Shown: piece by piece, positions 18,519-27,511 of the stretch
How positions within the stretch are numbered: the first letter of the stretch is position 1
Layout: each line of letters begins with the position of its first letter
NCBI GenBank assembly: GCA_947467185.1
Contig: CANIHR010000002.1
Location: forward strand, 1-57,555
Reading direction: 5' to 3'
DNA from: Bryobacterales bacterium
Lineage (GTDB): Bacteria; Acidobacteriota; Terriglobia; Bryobacterales; Bryobacteraceae
Length of the DNA: 57,555 bases
Translations under genes and position numbers: made by a program
Notes under the pieces: generated by a model
Databases searched by the model: none
Told to the model about the DNA's origin: nothing
What the model saw: the letters and a program-made list of their open reading frames with translations, nothing else

Positions 18519-19532
18519 GTTCTCGATTTCGCTGAGGCGGACGGGTCGGCCTTCGTCGTAAGATTTGCGGGCTGCCATTGCCATTACGACGGGGATACGG
18601 CCGTCGACGCCTTCCACTTCGGTGGGCTGGTTGTCCAGGATCGCGTTCACGAAGGAACGAAGTTCGCTCACATAGCTATCGGTATAGCGGTCCATGAAGA
18701 AGTTGAAGGGCAGGTCGCGGCGGATATTGCTGCCGGTGCTGACTTCGGCCTGGTTGGGGAAGTTGTTGGCGGTCGAGATCTTGCCTTCGCTGCCGAAGAC
18801 TTCCACGCGCTGGTCGTAACCGTAGGCGGCCTGGCGGCTGTTTTCGATGGTGCCGATGACTCCGTTGCGGAAGCGGAGCGTAATGATCGCGGTGTCGAGG
18901 TCGCCCGCTTCGCCGATGGCGGGGTCCACCATGACGGCACCGGCGGTGTAGATTTCCTCGACCTCGTCACCGATGAGGAAGCGGGCCATGTCGAAGTCGT
19001 GGATGGTCATGTCCATGAACATGCCTCCGGAGACTTTGATGTAGCTGAGTGGGGGCGGAGCGGGATCGCGGCTGATGATGTGGAGCAGGCGCGCGGTGCC
19101 GATTTCACCGCTGAGAATGGCCTGGCGGACGCGGGCGAAGTTTGAATCGAACCGCCGATTGAAGCCGATCTGCAGCTTCACTCCGGCCGTATTCGCGGCG
19201 GCCAGGGCGGCGTCGATTTGCGGCAGGCTGTGCGCGATCGGCTTTTCGCAGAAGATGTGCTTACCGGCCTGCGCGGTGAGCGTAATGAGGCCGGCGTGGG
19301 TGTCGGTGGAGGAGCAGATCAGGACCGCGTCGATGCGGGGATCGGCCAGGATCTCGGCGGCGGAATTGGCGACGGCCGGGATGCCACATCGGGCTGCGAC
19401 AGCTTCCGCGGCTGGGCGGTTTACGTCGAAGATCGAGAGGACCTGCGATTCCGGGAGGCGGAACGACGCGGTTTCCGCGTGCACGGCTCCGATACGTCCG
19501 GCGCCAATGATGCCCACGCGCAGTTTGCTCAT
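18516..19532 (-). CDS. iolG: Inositol 2-dehydrogenase (IolG), Gfo/Idh/MocA family
   Basis: Oxidises myo-inositol to scyllo-inosose with NAD+, the first step of inositol catabolism. From ATG 19532 the protein is 338 residues with a Rossmann motif G10-A-G12-R-I-G15, the family E96-K-P98 (catalytic lysine) and a [18 protein letters not shown] segment, where the D-x-x-x-H pattern holds the catalytic histidine. The symbol is supported mainly by the operon: its start overlaps the iolE stop by 4 bases (ATGA) and iolD precedes. An upstream start at 19739 would run into iolE and is rejected. The protein is cytosolic. Confidence 0.85.
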   Translation of the reverse strand: MSKLRVGIIGAGRIGAVHAETASFRLPESQVLSIFDVNRPAAEAVAARCGIPAVANSAAEILADPRIDAVLICSSTDTHAGLITLTAQAGKHIFCEKPIAHSLPQIDAALAAANTAGVKLQIGFNRRFDSNFARVRQAILSGEIGTARLLHIISRDPAPPPLSYIKVSGGMFMDMTIHDFDMARFLIGDEVEEIYTAGAVMVDPAIGEAGDLDTAIITLRFRNGVIGTIENSRQAAYGYDQRVEVFGSEGKISTANNFPNQAEVSTGSNIRRDLPFNFFMDRYTDSYVSELRSFVNAILDNQPTEVEGVDGRIPVVMAMAARKSYDEGRPVRLSEIEN

Positions 19533-20458
19533 AGTGTTTCCTCGATTCCGCGCAGATATTCGCGATTGCGCCGCGCACTTTCCTTTGGTGAACCCATGCC
19601 GGGCAGGATGTCCTGTTCTACCAGGACGTAGCCTGCATAACCGCGCTGTTGCAGGCGCTTCAGGAAGCCGGGGAAATCGACGCAGCCTTTGCCCAGTTCG
19701 CAGAAGACGCCGTGACGGAGGGCTGTGAAATAGTCCCACTGTTCGGCTCGGGCTCGGGCGGCGATGTCGGGGTGACAGTCCTTGCAGTGGATATACCAGA
19801 CACGGTCGCCAAGGTGGTCGAGCGCGGCGGTAACATCAATGGTCTGACCGGCAGCCCCGTAGCAGTAGTGGCCGGTGTCGAAGACGAGGCCGACGAGCGA
19901 GGGGTCGGTGAGGCGCAGGAAGGTGTCGATTTCTGCGGGAGTTTCCACGTAGCCGGCGCAGTGGTGGTGGAAGACCGTCTTGAGGCCGGTTTCCGCCAGA
20001 ACCGTGTGAGCCAGGTGGTTCGCGCCATCGGCGAAGATCTGCCATTCGGCGGCGTTCAGGCTGAGGTCGGGGGTGATGCGGCCCGCGCGACTGGTGCGCT
20101 CCGGGATGGTGCCGTTGTTATCGGCCAGTACCAGGTACGGGGCCGGATTTCCGGCGACGGCGGCGAGGAGGCGGGCCGTTTTGACGGCGTTCGCGATGCC
20201 TGCGGCATGGGCGCCGGGGTCCTTCAGCGCCACCGGGACGAAGGCCCCCAGCATGACGAGTTTGCGTCGCGCCAGTTCGGCGGCGAGAGCGGCGGGGTTG
20301 GTGGGCATGTAGCCCCAGTCGCCCAGCTCCGTGCCGGTGTACCCGGTCTCGGCGAGCTCATCCAGCATCTGGCTAAAGCCAAGCTGACCAGCCTTCGCGT
20401 CCTCGAATTCCAGCGTGCCCCAGGAACAGGGGGCGTTCCCAACCAGCAACTTCGCCAT
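19529..20458 (-). CDS. iolE: Inosose dehydratase (IolE)
   Basis: Dehydrates 2-keto-myo-inositol to the trihydroxycyclohexane dione, the second step of inositol catabolism. At 309 residues it is a TIM-barrel enzyme of the xylose isomerase-like fold with the IolE start NAPCSWG. It has a likely metal site formed by [25 protein letters not shown] and the HCKDCHP histidines. It lies between iolD (27 bases upstream) and iolG (4-base overlap), exactly in pathway order. No signal peptide is seen. Confidence 0.9.
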   Translation of the reverse strand: MAKLLVGNAPCSWGTLEFEDAKAGQLGFSQMLDELAETGYTGTELGDWGYMPTNPAALAAELARRKLVMLGAFVPVALKDPGAHAAGIANAVKTARLLAAVAGNPAPYLVLADNNGTIPERTSRAGRITPDLSLNAAEWQIFADGANHLAHTVLAETGLKTVFHHHCAGYVETPAEIDTFLRLTDPSLVGLVFDTGHYCYGAAGQTIDVTAALDHLGDRVWYIHCKDCHPDIAARARAEQWDYFTALRHGVFCELGKGCVDFPGFLKRLQQRGYAGYVLVEQDILPGMGSPKESARRNREYLRGIEETL

Positions 20459-20485
20459 GTAATGGCCCTCGAACGGTTCTGTGCT

Positions 20486-22357
20486 TTAGAGGTGATACCG
20501 CTCGCGTTTGCGAGCTTCCACGTAGCGGGCGTGAGCTTCACGCACGCCTTCCGATTCCGAGACTTCCGCTACCGCCACATCCCACCAGGATTCGTAACCG
20601 GGCACCCCAACGGAGGGGTCGGTTTCGATAACCACGACGGTGGTGCGGTCGGTCGTCTTTGCGGTTTTGAGCGCTTCCTTCAGCTCCGCCAGATTGGTGG
20701 CGCGGATGGCGATGGCGCCCAGGCTGCGGGCATTCGCCACATAGTCGACCGTGAGGGTCTCGCCATCCAGTTGGCCGGACGCCTGTGAACGAACCTTGTA
20801 GCTGGTGCCGAAGCCCTTCTGGCCGAGTGACCGGCTGAGGCCGCCGATACTGGCGAAGCCGTGGTTATCGACCAGCACGATGATGATCTTGATGCCCTCC
20901 TGCACGGAGGTGGTGATTTCGGTCGGCATCATCAGATAGGTGCCGTCACCGAGGAAGACGTAGACTTCGCGGGTGGGGTCGGCCAGCTTCGCGCCCATCG
21001 CGCCGGGGATTTCGTAGGCCATGCAGGAGTAGCCGTACTCCATGTGATAGCCGTTGGGGGTGCGGGTGCGCCAGAGTTTGTGGAGGTCGCCCGGGTGACT
21101 GCCGGCGGCGGAAAGCAGAATGTCGCGGGGGCCGGAGGCTTCCCACATGGCGCCGATGACTTCGCTTTGGATGGGAGGGCCGGTGTAGTCCGCCGCGTTG
21201 TAGTGGAAGAGGCGATCGACTTCGGCTTCCCAGGTGGCTTTGAGGTCGGCGATTTCGACGACGTAATCGGCGGGAACCTTGTAGTCCGCCAGGGCGGCGG
21301 TCAGCTGTTCCAGAACGGTGCGGGCGTCGCCGACGACGGGGATTGCGCCCACTTTGTACGCATCGAATTCCGCCGTGTTGATGTTGACGAAGCGAACATG
21401 CGGGTTCTGGAAGGCGGTCATGGACGCGGTGGTGAAATCGGCGTAACGGGTGCCGATGCCGATGACCACGTCGGCCTTGCCGGCCAGGCGGTTGGAGGCG
21501 AGCGTGCCGGTGGCGCCGATGGCTCCCATGGATTGCGGGTGGTCCCAGGCGAGAGAACCTTTACCGGCCTGGGTTTCGCCAACCGGGATGCCGGTCTGGG
21601 CGACAAACTTCGAGAGTGCCTCGGAGGCCTCGCTCATCAGAACACCACCGCCGGCGACGATGAGGGGCTGGCGCGCGCTGCGGATGGCTTCCACGGCACG
21701 GGAGAAGGAAACGGTATCGGGCTGGCCCCGGCGGATGAGCCACACGCGCTTGCGGAAGAGTTCTTCGGGGTAGTCGTACGCTTCGGCCTGCACGTCCTGT
21801 GGGAGGGCGAGGGTGACGGCGCCGCAGTCGCTGGGCGAGGTGAGGACGCGCATCACTTCAGGAAGTGCGGTGATGAGCTGCTCGGGGCGATAGATGCGGT
21901 CCCAATAGCGGGAGACGGGCTTGAAGCAGTCGTTGACGCCGATGTCCTGGGTGGTGGGCGATTCGATTTGCTGGAGGACAGGGGCGACAATGCGGCGGGC
22001 GAAGATGTCGCCGGGCAACAGCAGGACGGGCAGGCGGTTGATGGTGGCCATGGCCGCACCCGAGATCATGTTGGTGGCGCCGGGGCCGATGGACGAAGTG
22101 CAGGCGAACGCGCGCAGGCGGTTGGCGGTCTTGGCGTAGGCTGCGGCCAGGTGGACGGCTGACTGTTCGTTGCGGACCGGAATGTAGGGGAAGTCGGGGT
22201 TCTGCTGGAGGGCCTGACCGATGCCGGCGATGTTGCCGTGGCCGAAGATGCCGAGGACGCCAGCGAAGAACTGGTGCTGCTGGCCGTCGCGTTCGACATA
22301 CTGGTTCTTCAGGAAGGTCACCAGGGCCTGAGCCATTGTTAAGCGGCGCGTTTCCAT
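20486..22357 (-). CDS. iolD: Trihydroxycyclohexane-1,2-dione hydrolase (IolD), ThDP-dependent
   Basis: Opens the ring of the inositol-derived dione using thiamine diphosphate. At 623 residues it is close to the family length of about 637. It has the three-domain ThDP layout: an N-terminal pyrimidine-binding half with IGPGATNM and the cofactor motif GDGTYLMM...VLVDNHGF (GDG to N about 28 residues) near the C-terminus. The start at 22357 is decided by a strong AGGAG 7 bases upstream; the frame extending to 22825 would add about 150 residues antisense to the Dabb gene and is rejected. It leads the iolD-iolE-iolG operon. iolB, iolC, iolA and a transporter are absent here. Confidence 0.92.
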   Translation of the reverse strand: METRRLTMAQALVTFLKNQYVERDGQQHQFFAGVLGIFGHGNIAGIGQALQQNPDFPYIPVRNEQSAVHLAAAYAKTANRLRAFACTSSIGPGATNMISGAAMATINRLPVLLLPGDIFARRIVAPVLQQIESPTTQDIGVNDCFKPVSRYWDRIYRPEQLITALPEVMRVLTSPSDCGAVTLALPQDVQAEAYDYPEELFRKRVWLIRRGQPDTVSFSRAVEAIRSARQPLIVAGGGVLMSEASEALSKFVAQTGIPVGETQAGKGSLAWDHPQSMGAIGATGTLASNRLAGKADVVIGIGTRYADFTTASMTAFQNPHVRFVNINTAEFDAYKVGAIPVVGDARTVLEQLTAALADYKVPADYVVEIADLKATWEAEVDRLFHYNAADYTGPPIQSEVIGAMWEASGPRDILLSAAGSHPGDLHKLWRTRTPNGYHMEYGYSCMAYEIPGAMGAKLADPTREVYVFLGDGTYLMMPTEITTSVQEGIKIIIVLVDNHGFASIGGLSRSLGQKGFGTSYKVRSQASGQLDGETLTVDYVANARSLGAIAIRATNLAELKEALKTAKTTDRTTVVVIETDPSVGVPGYESWWDVAVAEVSESEGVREAHARYVEARKRERYHL

Positions 22358-22364
22358 GCGATAA

Positions 22365-22369
22365 CTCCT
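22365..22369 (-). promoter_or_regulatory. Ribosome binding site fixing the iolD start
   Basis: AGGAG on the minus strand lies 7 bases before ATG 22357. It favours this start over the internal ATG at 22336 and the long upstream frame. Confidence 0.7.
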
Positions 22370-22474
22370 GGAGGCGGCAAACCAGGCCGCATCAAATCCG
22401 ATAGTACTCCCATGTGTTCTTTCGCTTACCTTTGCCGTTAACGGGTTCTGGCGAAATGCCGGTAAAATAGCGTT

Positions 22475-22840
22475 ATGAAGAAATTGTTGTTGGCCATGGT
22501 TGCCGCAGTAGTTCTGTCCGCCGGTGTGATGCAGGCCGCCGAGCAGCCGAAGAGTGTGATCCACGTGGTCACGATTAAATGGAAGGCCGGCACCACGCCT
22601 GCGCAGATCAAAAGCGCGCTGGATGGCGCCGCGACGATTGCCGGGAAATACCCCGGAATCACGCGCGTGTGGAATCGTTCCATCAAGGTGCAGGGTGCGG
22701 GCTATTCGAACGCGCTGGTGATGGAGTTCAAAGACGAGCAGGCGCTGAAGGATTATGTGGACAGCCCCGCGCAGAAGGAGTGGTACAAGGTTTACCTGCC
22801 GCTGCGCGAGGAGAGCACGACGCACGACATTACCAACTAA
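22475..22840 (+). CDS. Exported Dabb (dimeric alpha/beta barrel) protein
   Basis: 121 residues with a signal peptide (KKLLLAMVAAVVLSAGVMQA). A stress-responsive A/B-barrel domain follows: IHVVTIKWKAGTTPAQI, ALDGAATIAGKYPGI, and the C-terminal YSNALVMEFKDEQALKDYVDSPAQKEW. The Dabb family is small and mostly uncharacterised; some members are plant stress proteins or polyketide-type cyclases. The exported form is frequent in Acidobacteria. It is divergent from iolD across 117 bases and is followed after 18 bases by the esterase. Confidence 0.88.
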   Translation: MKKLLLAMVAAVVLSAGVMQAAEQPKSVIHVVTIKWKAGTTPAQIKSALDGAATIAGKYPGITRVWNRSIKVQGAGYSNALVMEFKDEQALKDYVDSPAQKEWYKVYLPLREESTTHDITN

Positions 22841-22858
22841 GCCTGATAGGATTTGAGC

Positions 22859-23791
22859 GTGAAAAGTTTCCGTTTCGCGCTTGGGTTCATTTTTGCAGTT
22901 TCGATGTTTGGACAGACACCGCCGGCTGGCGGACGGGGCAGATCCATGACGCCTCCTCCGAAAGCCGGCGTTTGTCCGTTACCGATCCTCCAGGCGCTGC
23001 CCGCGGCGAGCGATACCGCGTTCTGGGCGTCCACCTCCGTGCCGCACGGGACAGTGGAAAAGATTCCCTACAAGAATTACGCGGGCGAAGAGAAGCGGAT
23101 GCATGTCTATCTGCCGCCGGGTTATGCGGCGTCAGACACGGCGCGGTTTCCCGTGCTTTATCTGAACCATGGTGGCGGGGATGACGATTCGAAGTGGACC
23201 GCGACCGACCAGCGCGGTGGCGCGGCGCATCTGATTCTGGACAATCTGATCGCGGCAGGGAAGGCGAAGCCGATGATCGTGGTGATGCCGCACACGAAGT
23301 GTTCAGTGGCGACGCCGTCGGCTCCGGGCAAGGACGATGCGTGCACACAGGAGTATCTGAAGGACATCATTCCGTATATCGACGGCCACTACCGGACGAA
23401 GGCCACGCGGGAGGGTCGGGCGCTGGCTGGGTTGTCGATGGGCGGGTTTGTGGTGATGAATACCGGGCTGCCGCACCTGGACACGTTCAGCGAATTGTAT
23501 GTCTACAGCTCGGGGTATTTCCCGGATCAGCAGAAGGCGTTTGAGGACAACTACGCGGAGATGCTGAAGGACCCGAAGACGAACGATCTGTTCCGCGTGC
23601 CGTTCTACATGGCGGCGGGCGAGACGGACATCGCACTGAAGAATGGCCAGGCGTCGCTGAGTGTGGTGAACAAGTACGGGTTGCGGAACTTCTGGGTTCT
23701 AAGCACCGGCGGGCACGAGTGGATGAACTGGCGGCGGTATCTGCACCAGACGGCTCAGGTGATGTTCCCGACTTGCGAGGCGGCGAAGTAG
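22859..23791 (+). CDS. Secreted esterase, alpha/beta hydrolase (esterase D/enterochelin esterase-like)
   Basis: 310 residues. The start is taken as GTG 22859, which has AGGA at a good distance; a TTG at 22853 is too close to it. A signal peptide (residues 1-20) precedes a proline/glycine-rich stretch. Catalytic features: an oxyanion region NHGGGDDD, the nucleophile in GLSMGG, and a terminal histidine in TGGHEW with an acid before it (AAGETD). Such enzymes release ferulate, acetate or phenolic esters from plant polymers. Its stop is directly adjacent to the stop of the facing DUF1349 gene. Confidence 0.88.
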   Translation: MKSFRFALGFIFAVSMFGQTPPAGGRGRSMTPPPKAGVCPLPILQALPAASDTAFWASTSVPHGTVEKIPYKNYAGEEKRMHVYLPPGYAASDTARFPVLYLNHGGGDDDSKWTATDQRGGAAHLILDNLIAAGKAKPMIVVMPHTKCSVATPSAPGKDDACTQEYLKDIIPYIDGHYRTKATREGRALAGLSMGGFVVMNTGLPHLDTFSELYVYSSGYFPDQQKAFEDNYAEMLKDPKTNDLFRVPFYMAAGETDIALKNGQASLSVVNKYGLRNFWVLSTGGHEWMNWRRYLHQTAQVMFPTCEAAK

Positions 23792-24367
23792 CTACAGCCC
23801 CGACCGGACATCGCCGAGTGTTTCGTGCCGGAAGCGAATGTTGCTGAAGTCGGCGCGAAGGCCCTGGCCTGTGGGCGACTGGACGAGGAAACCAGCGTGG
23901 AGCGGTTTATCTGCCATACGGAACTTGCGCACCAGGTGCCAGTAAGTGCCGTCTTCGGAGTAGTGGAAGACGCAGCCCGGGCCGCGTTTTCCGATTCTGA
24001 GGTGGACGCGATTCCTGCTGATGATAGTCCCGTTACAGTCGTCGGAAAAACCCTGTGTGACAACGGACACGACCATCGGTTGCGCCTCCGGGGTGAACTC
24101 GAAACAGAGCTTGGCCCAGCTGTGCTCGTCCTGCCAAAGCAGCAGGATCCCGGCGTCGAAGGTTGCCGCGAAGTCCGGTGAGACTTCGGCTTCCAGCAGG
24201 AAATCGCCTTCCACTTGGAACAGGAGCGTGGGGGCGTTTTGGATTCTGCGGTCGGCCAGTGGGTCGATGAAAAGGTCAGAGTATGGTCCGGCTGTTCCGA
24301 CCAGGCCGGTTTGCGTCGTCTCCCAGCTTTCGGGGGAGGCTGTAACGAGTTGGGCAGGCAGGTTCAT
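23792..24367 (-). CDS. DUF1349 family (concanavalin A-like) protein
   Basis: 191 residues without a signal peptide. The sequence fits DUF1349, a jelly-roll fold: GPYSDLFIDP, the LLFQVEGDFLLEAEVSPDF strands, DAGILLLWQDEHSWAKLCFE and GCVFHYSEDGTYWHLVRKF. Such domains are associated with carbohydrate binding or enzymes, but no catalytic residue is assured. It starts 3 bases after the stop of the upstream SGNH hydrolase and so ends a three-gene minus-strand operon with two SGNH hydrolases. Confidence 0.85.
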   Translation of the reverse strand: MNLPAQLVTASPESWETTQTGLVGTAGPYSDLFIDPLADRRIQNAPTLLFQVEGDFLLEAEVSPDFAATFDAGILLLWQDEHSWAKLCFEFTPEAQPMVVSVVTQGFSDDCNGTIISRNRVHLRIGKRGPGCVFHYSEDGTYWHLVRKFRMADKPLHAGFLVQSPTGQGLRADFSNIRFRHETLGDVRSGL

Positions 24368-24370
24368 CAG

Positions 24371-25672
24371 TTATTGAAACAGAGCCATCAGGGCATCTGC
24401 GAAGAGTCGCATTCCCCGGGCGTCGGGGTGATTGATCGCGTTGAGCAGCAGGGCGCTGTGCGGCAGACCCTGACGCCACAAGCGGCCATAGCGCAGTGAG
24501 GCATCGGCCAGCGCGACATCGTGTGTGGCCGCGAACTGGCGGACTCCGGCGACGTAGGGCCTCGGGTCATCGTCGATGTCGCGTTCGCGAGTCAGATCCA
24601 TCCAGTCGGGGCGGACGTAGTGGGGCGTAAGGATGATCCACTCGGCTCCGATGGCTTTGAAATCGGCGAGGAGTTTGGTGTAGCGCTCGTTCACCTGCGC
24701 GGGCTTCAGGCTGGCGTCATTCACGAATTCGGAGATGATGACGTCGGGCTTCAGGGCGAGGACCGTCTCCTGGTAGTTGTGGGGGCTCCCGGGAGGCTCG
24801 GCCAGATAACTGCCGGTGTTGCGGCCACCCCAGGCCTGCGTCATTAGTTCGATTTTGGCTTTCGGGAACCGCTGGCGCAGGCGGGTGACGAACTGCTGCT
24901 GCCAGCGCTGGTTTTCGCGGTCTGCCAGGTAGACGGCGTCGGTCACGCTGTCGCCCCATGCGAGGATACGCAGGGTTTCTCCCGCTTCGAGGCGCTTCGT
25001 GATGCGGATAATTGCCGGGGTCTTTGCGACGGGCTTTTCGGGGTACGCGTTTTCGAGGACAGGGAAGAGATTTTCGGGCGCCAGTTTGGTGAGGAAGACC
25101 GGCAGGTAAATATTGCCAAGATGGCGTTCGCCGGGGCTGATGGCGGGAGCGTTGGGGGCAGCGGCGCGGGGTTCTCCCTGGCGGACTGTGATCTTGCCGT
25201 CGGGTGATAGGACCACGGCGTCGAGACGCATTTGGGCGTGGCGGTAGGTGGCGTAAACCGGTTGGTCGGTACCGATGTGGCTACCGTCGACGCGGCCGAA
25301 TGTCCCCCAGCTCAGGTCCACTTCGTAGTCGGTACCGCGGGCGAAAAGCAGTGCGTCGGGTTCGGGACCGGCGCGGAGGGCGAAGCTGGCGGGGTCGAGG
25401 AGGTTCGCGCTGGTGGTCTCCTGCGCCTTCACGCCGTTGAGTTGCGCACCCCTGACCCAGCCACCGGCCTTGGGATTAAAGACCGGGATCTTATCGTGCT
25501 TTTCCGCCGCCACGCTGAGCATCACGGGCGGGTTGATGTGCACAGTCTGGGCGGGTTTGCCGGGGACGGTAACAGCGACATCCCACGGACCGGTGAGCGT
25601 GAACGTAGCCGGTTCCTGGGCTACAGAAACTCCGGCGAACAGCAAAAGACCAATGGCGGTGCGGCGCAGCAT
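24371..25672 (-). CDS. Exported SGNH/GDSL hydrolase
   Basis: 433 residues with a signal peptide (RRTAIGLLLFAGVSVAQ). The N-terminal half is a beta-rich domain of unknown role. The catalytic SGNH domain occupies the C-terminal half: nucleophile serine in AWGDSVTD, glycine in AWGGRNTG, asparagine in FVNDAS and a histidine in AINHPD. The usual Asp three residues before that histidine is not seen, so the catalytic acid may differ. Related enzymes are acetylxylan or rhamnogalacturonan esterases. It follows the second SGNH hydrolase by 9 bases. Confidence 0.85.
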   Translation of the reverse strand: MLRRTAIGLLLFAGVSVAQEPATFTLTGPWDVAVTVPGKPAQTVHINPPVMLSVAAEKHDKIPVFNPKAGGWVRGAQLNGVKAQETTSANLLDPASFALRAGPEPDALLFARGTDYEVDLSWGTFGRVDGSHIGTDQPVYATYRHAQMRLDAVVLSPDGKITVRQGEPRAAAPNAPAISPGERHLGNIYLPVFLTKLAPENLFPVLENAYPEKPVAKTPAIIRITKRLEAGETLRILAWGDSVTDAVYLADRENQRWQQQFVTRLRQRFPKAKIELMTQAWGGRNTGSYLAEPPGSPHNYQETVLALKPDVIISEFVNDASLKPAQVNERYTKLLADFKAIGAEWIILTPHYVRPDWMDLTRERDIDDDPRPYVAGVRQFAATHDVALADASLRYGRLWRQGLPHSALLLNAINHPDARGMRLFADALMALFQ

Positions 25673-25681
25673 GGTGACAGG

Positions 25682-26788
25682 CTACCGCAGGATGGGTCGC
25701 AGGACGCGCTCGAACTCAGCGGCCTGGCGGGCGAATCCGAGGTCGGTGGGGTGAGAACCGTCGATAGTGGCTTCGCTGTCGTAGCCAAGCAGATCGTCGG
25801 CCTTCAGGTAGTGAATGTTGGGAACCTTCGCGGCCTGCAGCGTCGCGTACGCTTCGCGGAGGGCGGCGTGATTTGCTTCGTGACCATCGCGGCGGGATTT
25901 CACCAGGTACGCGTTGTCGAAGACGCGGTCTTCGACCAGCAGGATGGGCGTTTGCGGATGGGCCTCGCGGAGGATCTTCACGCCGGGGACAGTGCGCTCG
26001 GCGGTCTGTGCGGCGGTCATGTTGGGGAGGCAGTCGAGGACGAAGACGGCGGGGTCGAGTTCGGCGACGAACTTCACGGTTTCCGGTTCCATTCTGCCGT
26101 TGCCCGAAAAGCCGAGGTTGATGACTTCGCGGTTGAAAGTCCGGCCCAGCATGGCGACATGCGTCATGCCGGAGCGGGAGGCGGAGAAGCCGTGGGTGAT
26201 GGAGGTGCCGTAGAAGAGGATGGGCTTCTGGCCGGCGGGGCGCGCCGGGGCGGGTGCAATTGTGCCGCCCTTCACGATACCGATTTCGAGCGAACTGACC
26301 GGATTGTGCAGCGGCAGATAAAGCATGAATTCGCGCGGCTTCGCTTCCATACCCGTGATGAGCGCGCCCACGTTATCCGGGAGCTTGGTGGGGCTGCCCA
26401 CGCCGGCCCAGCGCCACTTGCCTGCATCGTCGCGGGCGTAGAGGTCCAGACCGCTGCTGGTGATGGGCGTGGCGTTGGCTCCGGAGAGTGACTTTCCGGT
26501 CACGCTCCAGCGGGCATGGATGGCGGTGGTGGAAGCGGTAAAGCGGACGAGGATCCCCGCAGCGTCGCGGCTCAGATTCCAGATTTCGGGGCGGACGACA
26601 CCTTCGGCGCGGCCGGGGAGACGATCCCACGGCGACTTAACGTCGCGGAAGCCCTGACCTTCCACGGTGAACTTCTTCGCGTCAAACCATTCGAGTTCGG
26701 GGGCTGGCGCGGCGGCGGGAGCAGGTGCGGGAGTTTGCGCGAAGAGAGGCACGGCGGCGAGCGAGGTCACAAAATGGCGGCGATTCAT
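25682..26788 (-). CDS. Exported SGNH hydrolase with N-terminal jelly-roll domain
   Basis: 368 residues. The start MNRRHFVTSLAAVPLFAQ looks like a twin-arginine or short Sec signal, followed by a Pro/Ala linker. Residues about 30-170 form a beta-sandwich typical of the SGNH N-terminal accessory domain. The hydrolase follows: YGTSITHG (nucleophile serine), GFSGNG, LPNM (block III asparagine) and DGSHPTDLG (catalytic Asp and His). This catalytic set is complete, unlike its downstream neighbour. The gene diverges from the O-methyltransferase across 50 bases. Confidence 0.88.
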   Translation of the reverse strand: MNRRHFVTSLAAVPLFAQTPAPAPAAAPAPELEWFDAKKFTVEGQGFRDVKSPWDRLPGRAEGVVRPEIWNLSRDAAGILVRFTASTTAIHARWSVTGKSLSGANATPITSSGLDLYARDDAGKWRWAGVGSPTKLPDNVGALITGMEAKPREFMLYLPLHNPVSSLEIGIVKGGTIAPAPARPAGQKPILFYGTSITHGFSASRSGMTHVAMLGRTFNREVINLGFSGNGRMEPETVKFVAELDPAVFVLDCLPNMTAAQTAERTVPGVKILREAHPQTPILLVEDRVFDNAYLVKSRRDGHEANHAALREAYATLQAAKVPNIHYLKADDLLGYDSEATIDGSHPTDLGFARQAAEFERVLRPILR

Positions 26789-26838
26789 AGCTACGCCAGT
26801 TTATCGCTTCGTACACCTGCTTCGTACACTGGGGTTGC

Positions 26839-27510
26839 ATGCTGGCATTCAACGAACACACCGCGCAGAGTATCGACAACTACATTGAGGCCCTCTTTGT
26901 GCCGGGCGATCCGGTGCTGGAGGCGAACATCGATCGCGCCGATGAGGCCGGTTTGCCCCCGATTCAGGTGACGGCGAATCAGGGCAAGTTTCTCTATCTG
27001 TTGGTAAAAATTGCCGGGGCGCGGCGCGTGCTGGAAGTGGGGACACTGGGCGGCTACAGCACTACCTGGATGGCGCGGGCACTGCCGGAAGGCGGGCGGT
27101 TGATCACGCTCGAGTTCAGTCCGAAACATGCGGAAGTGGCGACGGCGAATCTGGCGGCGGCTGGGCTGGCAGACGTTGTGGAAGTTCGCGTGGGTGACGC
27201 GGCCGTGTCGCTGCAGGCTATGGTCGACGCCGGCGAGGCTCCATTCGACTTCATTTTCCTGGATGCGGACAAGAGCGGGTATGTGAAGTATCTCGACCTG
27301 GTGATGCAGCTCTCGCGCAGTGGGACCGTGATACTGGCGGACAACATCATTCGCAACGGCGCAGTGCTGGAAGAGAATCCGGTGGAGGCTTATGACATCG
27401 GGGCGAAGCGTTATAACGCCGTGCTGGCGGCGGATGAGCGCTTGGAATCGCTCGCGTTGCCGATGTTTAAAGATAAAATTGATGGCATTGTGATTTCGCG
27501 CGTGAAATGA
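26839..27510 (+). CDS. SAM-dependent O-methyltransferase (class I, family 3)
   Basis: 223 residues, the normal length of the caffeoyl-CoA/catechol O-methyltransferase-like family. The SAM motif reads EVGTLGGYSTTWMARALP and is followed by LITLEFSPKHAEVA and DFIFLDADKSGYVKYLD, where the aspartates bind metal and SAM. The late DNIIRNGAV supplies further metal ligands. The substrate is probably a catechol-type compound. It has no signal peptide. The next gene starts 1 base after its stop, implying translational coupling. Confidence 0.9.
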   Translation: MLAFNEHTAQSIDNYIEALFVPGDPVLEANIDRADEAGLPPIQVTANQGKFLYLLVKIAGARRVLEVGTLGGYSTTWMARALPEGGRLITLEFSPKHAEVATANLAAAGLADVVEVRVGDAAVSLQAMVDAGEAPFDFIFLDADKSGYVKYLDLVMQLSRSGTVILADNIIRNGAVLEENPVEAYDIGAKRYNAVLAADERLESLALPMFKDKIDGIVISRVK

Positions 27511-27511
27511 G

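Noticed and set aside
22358-22825. Long upstream extension of the iolD frame
   Set aside because: It runs antisense through the Dabb gene, and a strong ribosome binding site marks the start at 22357.
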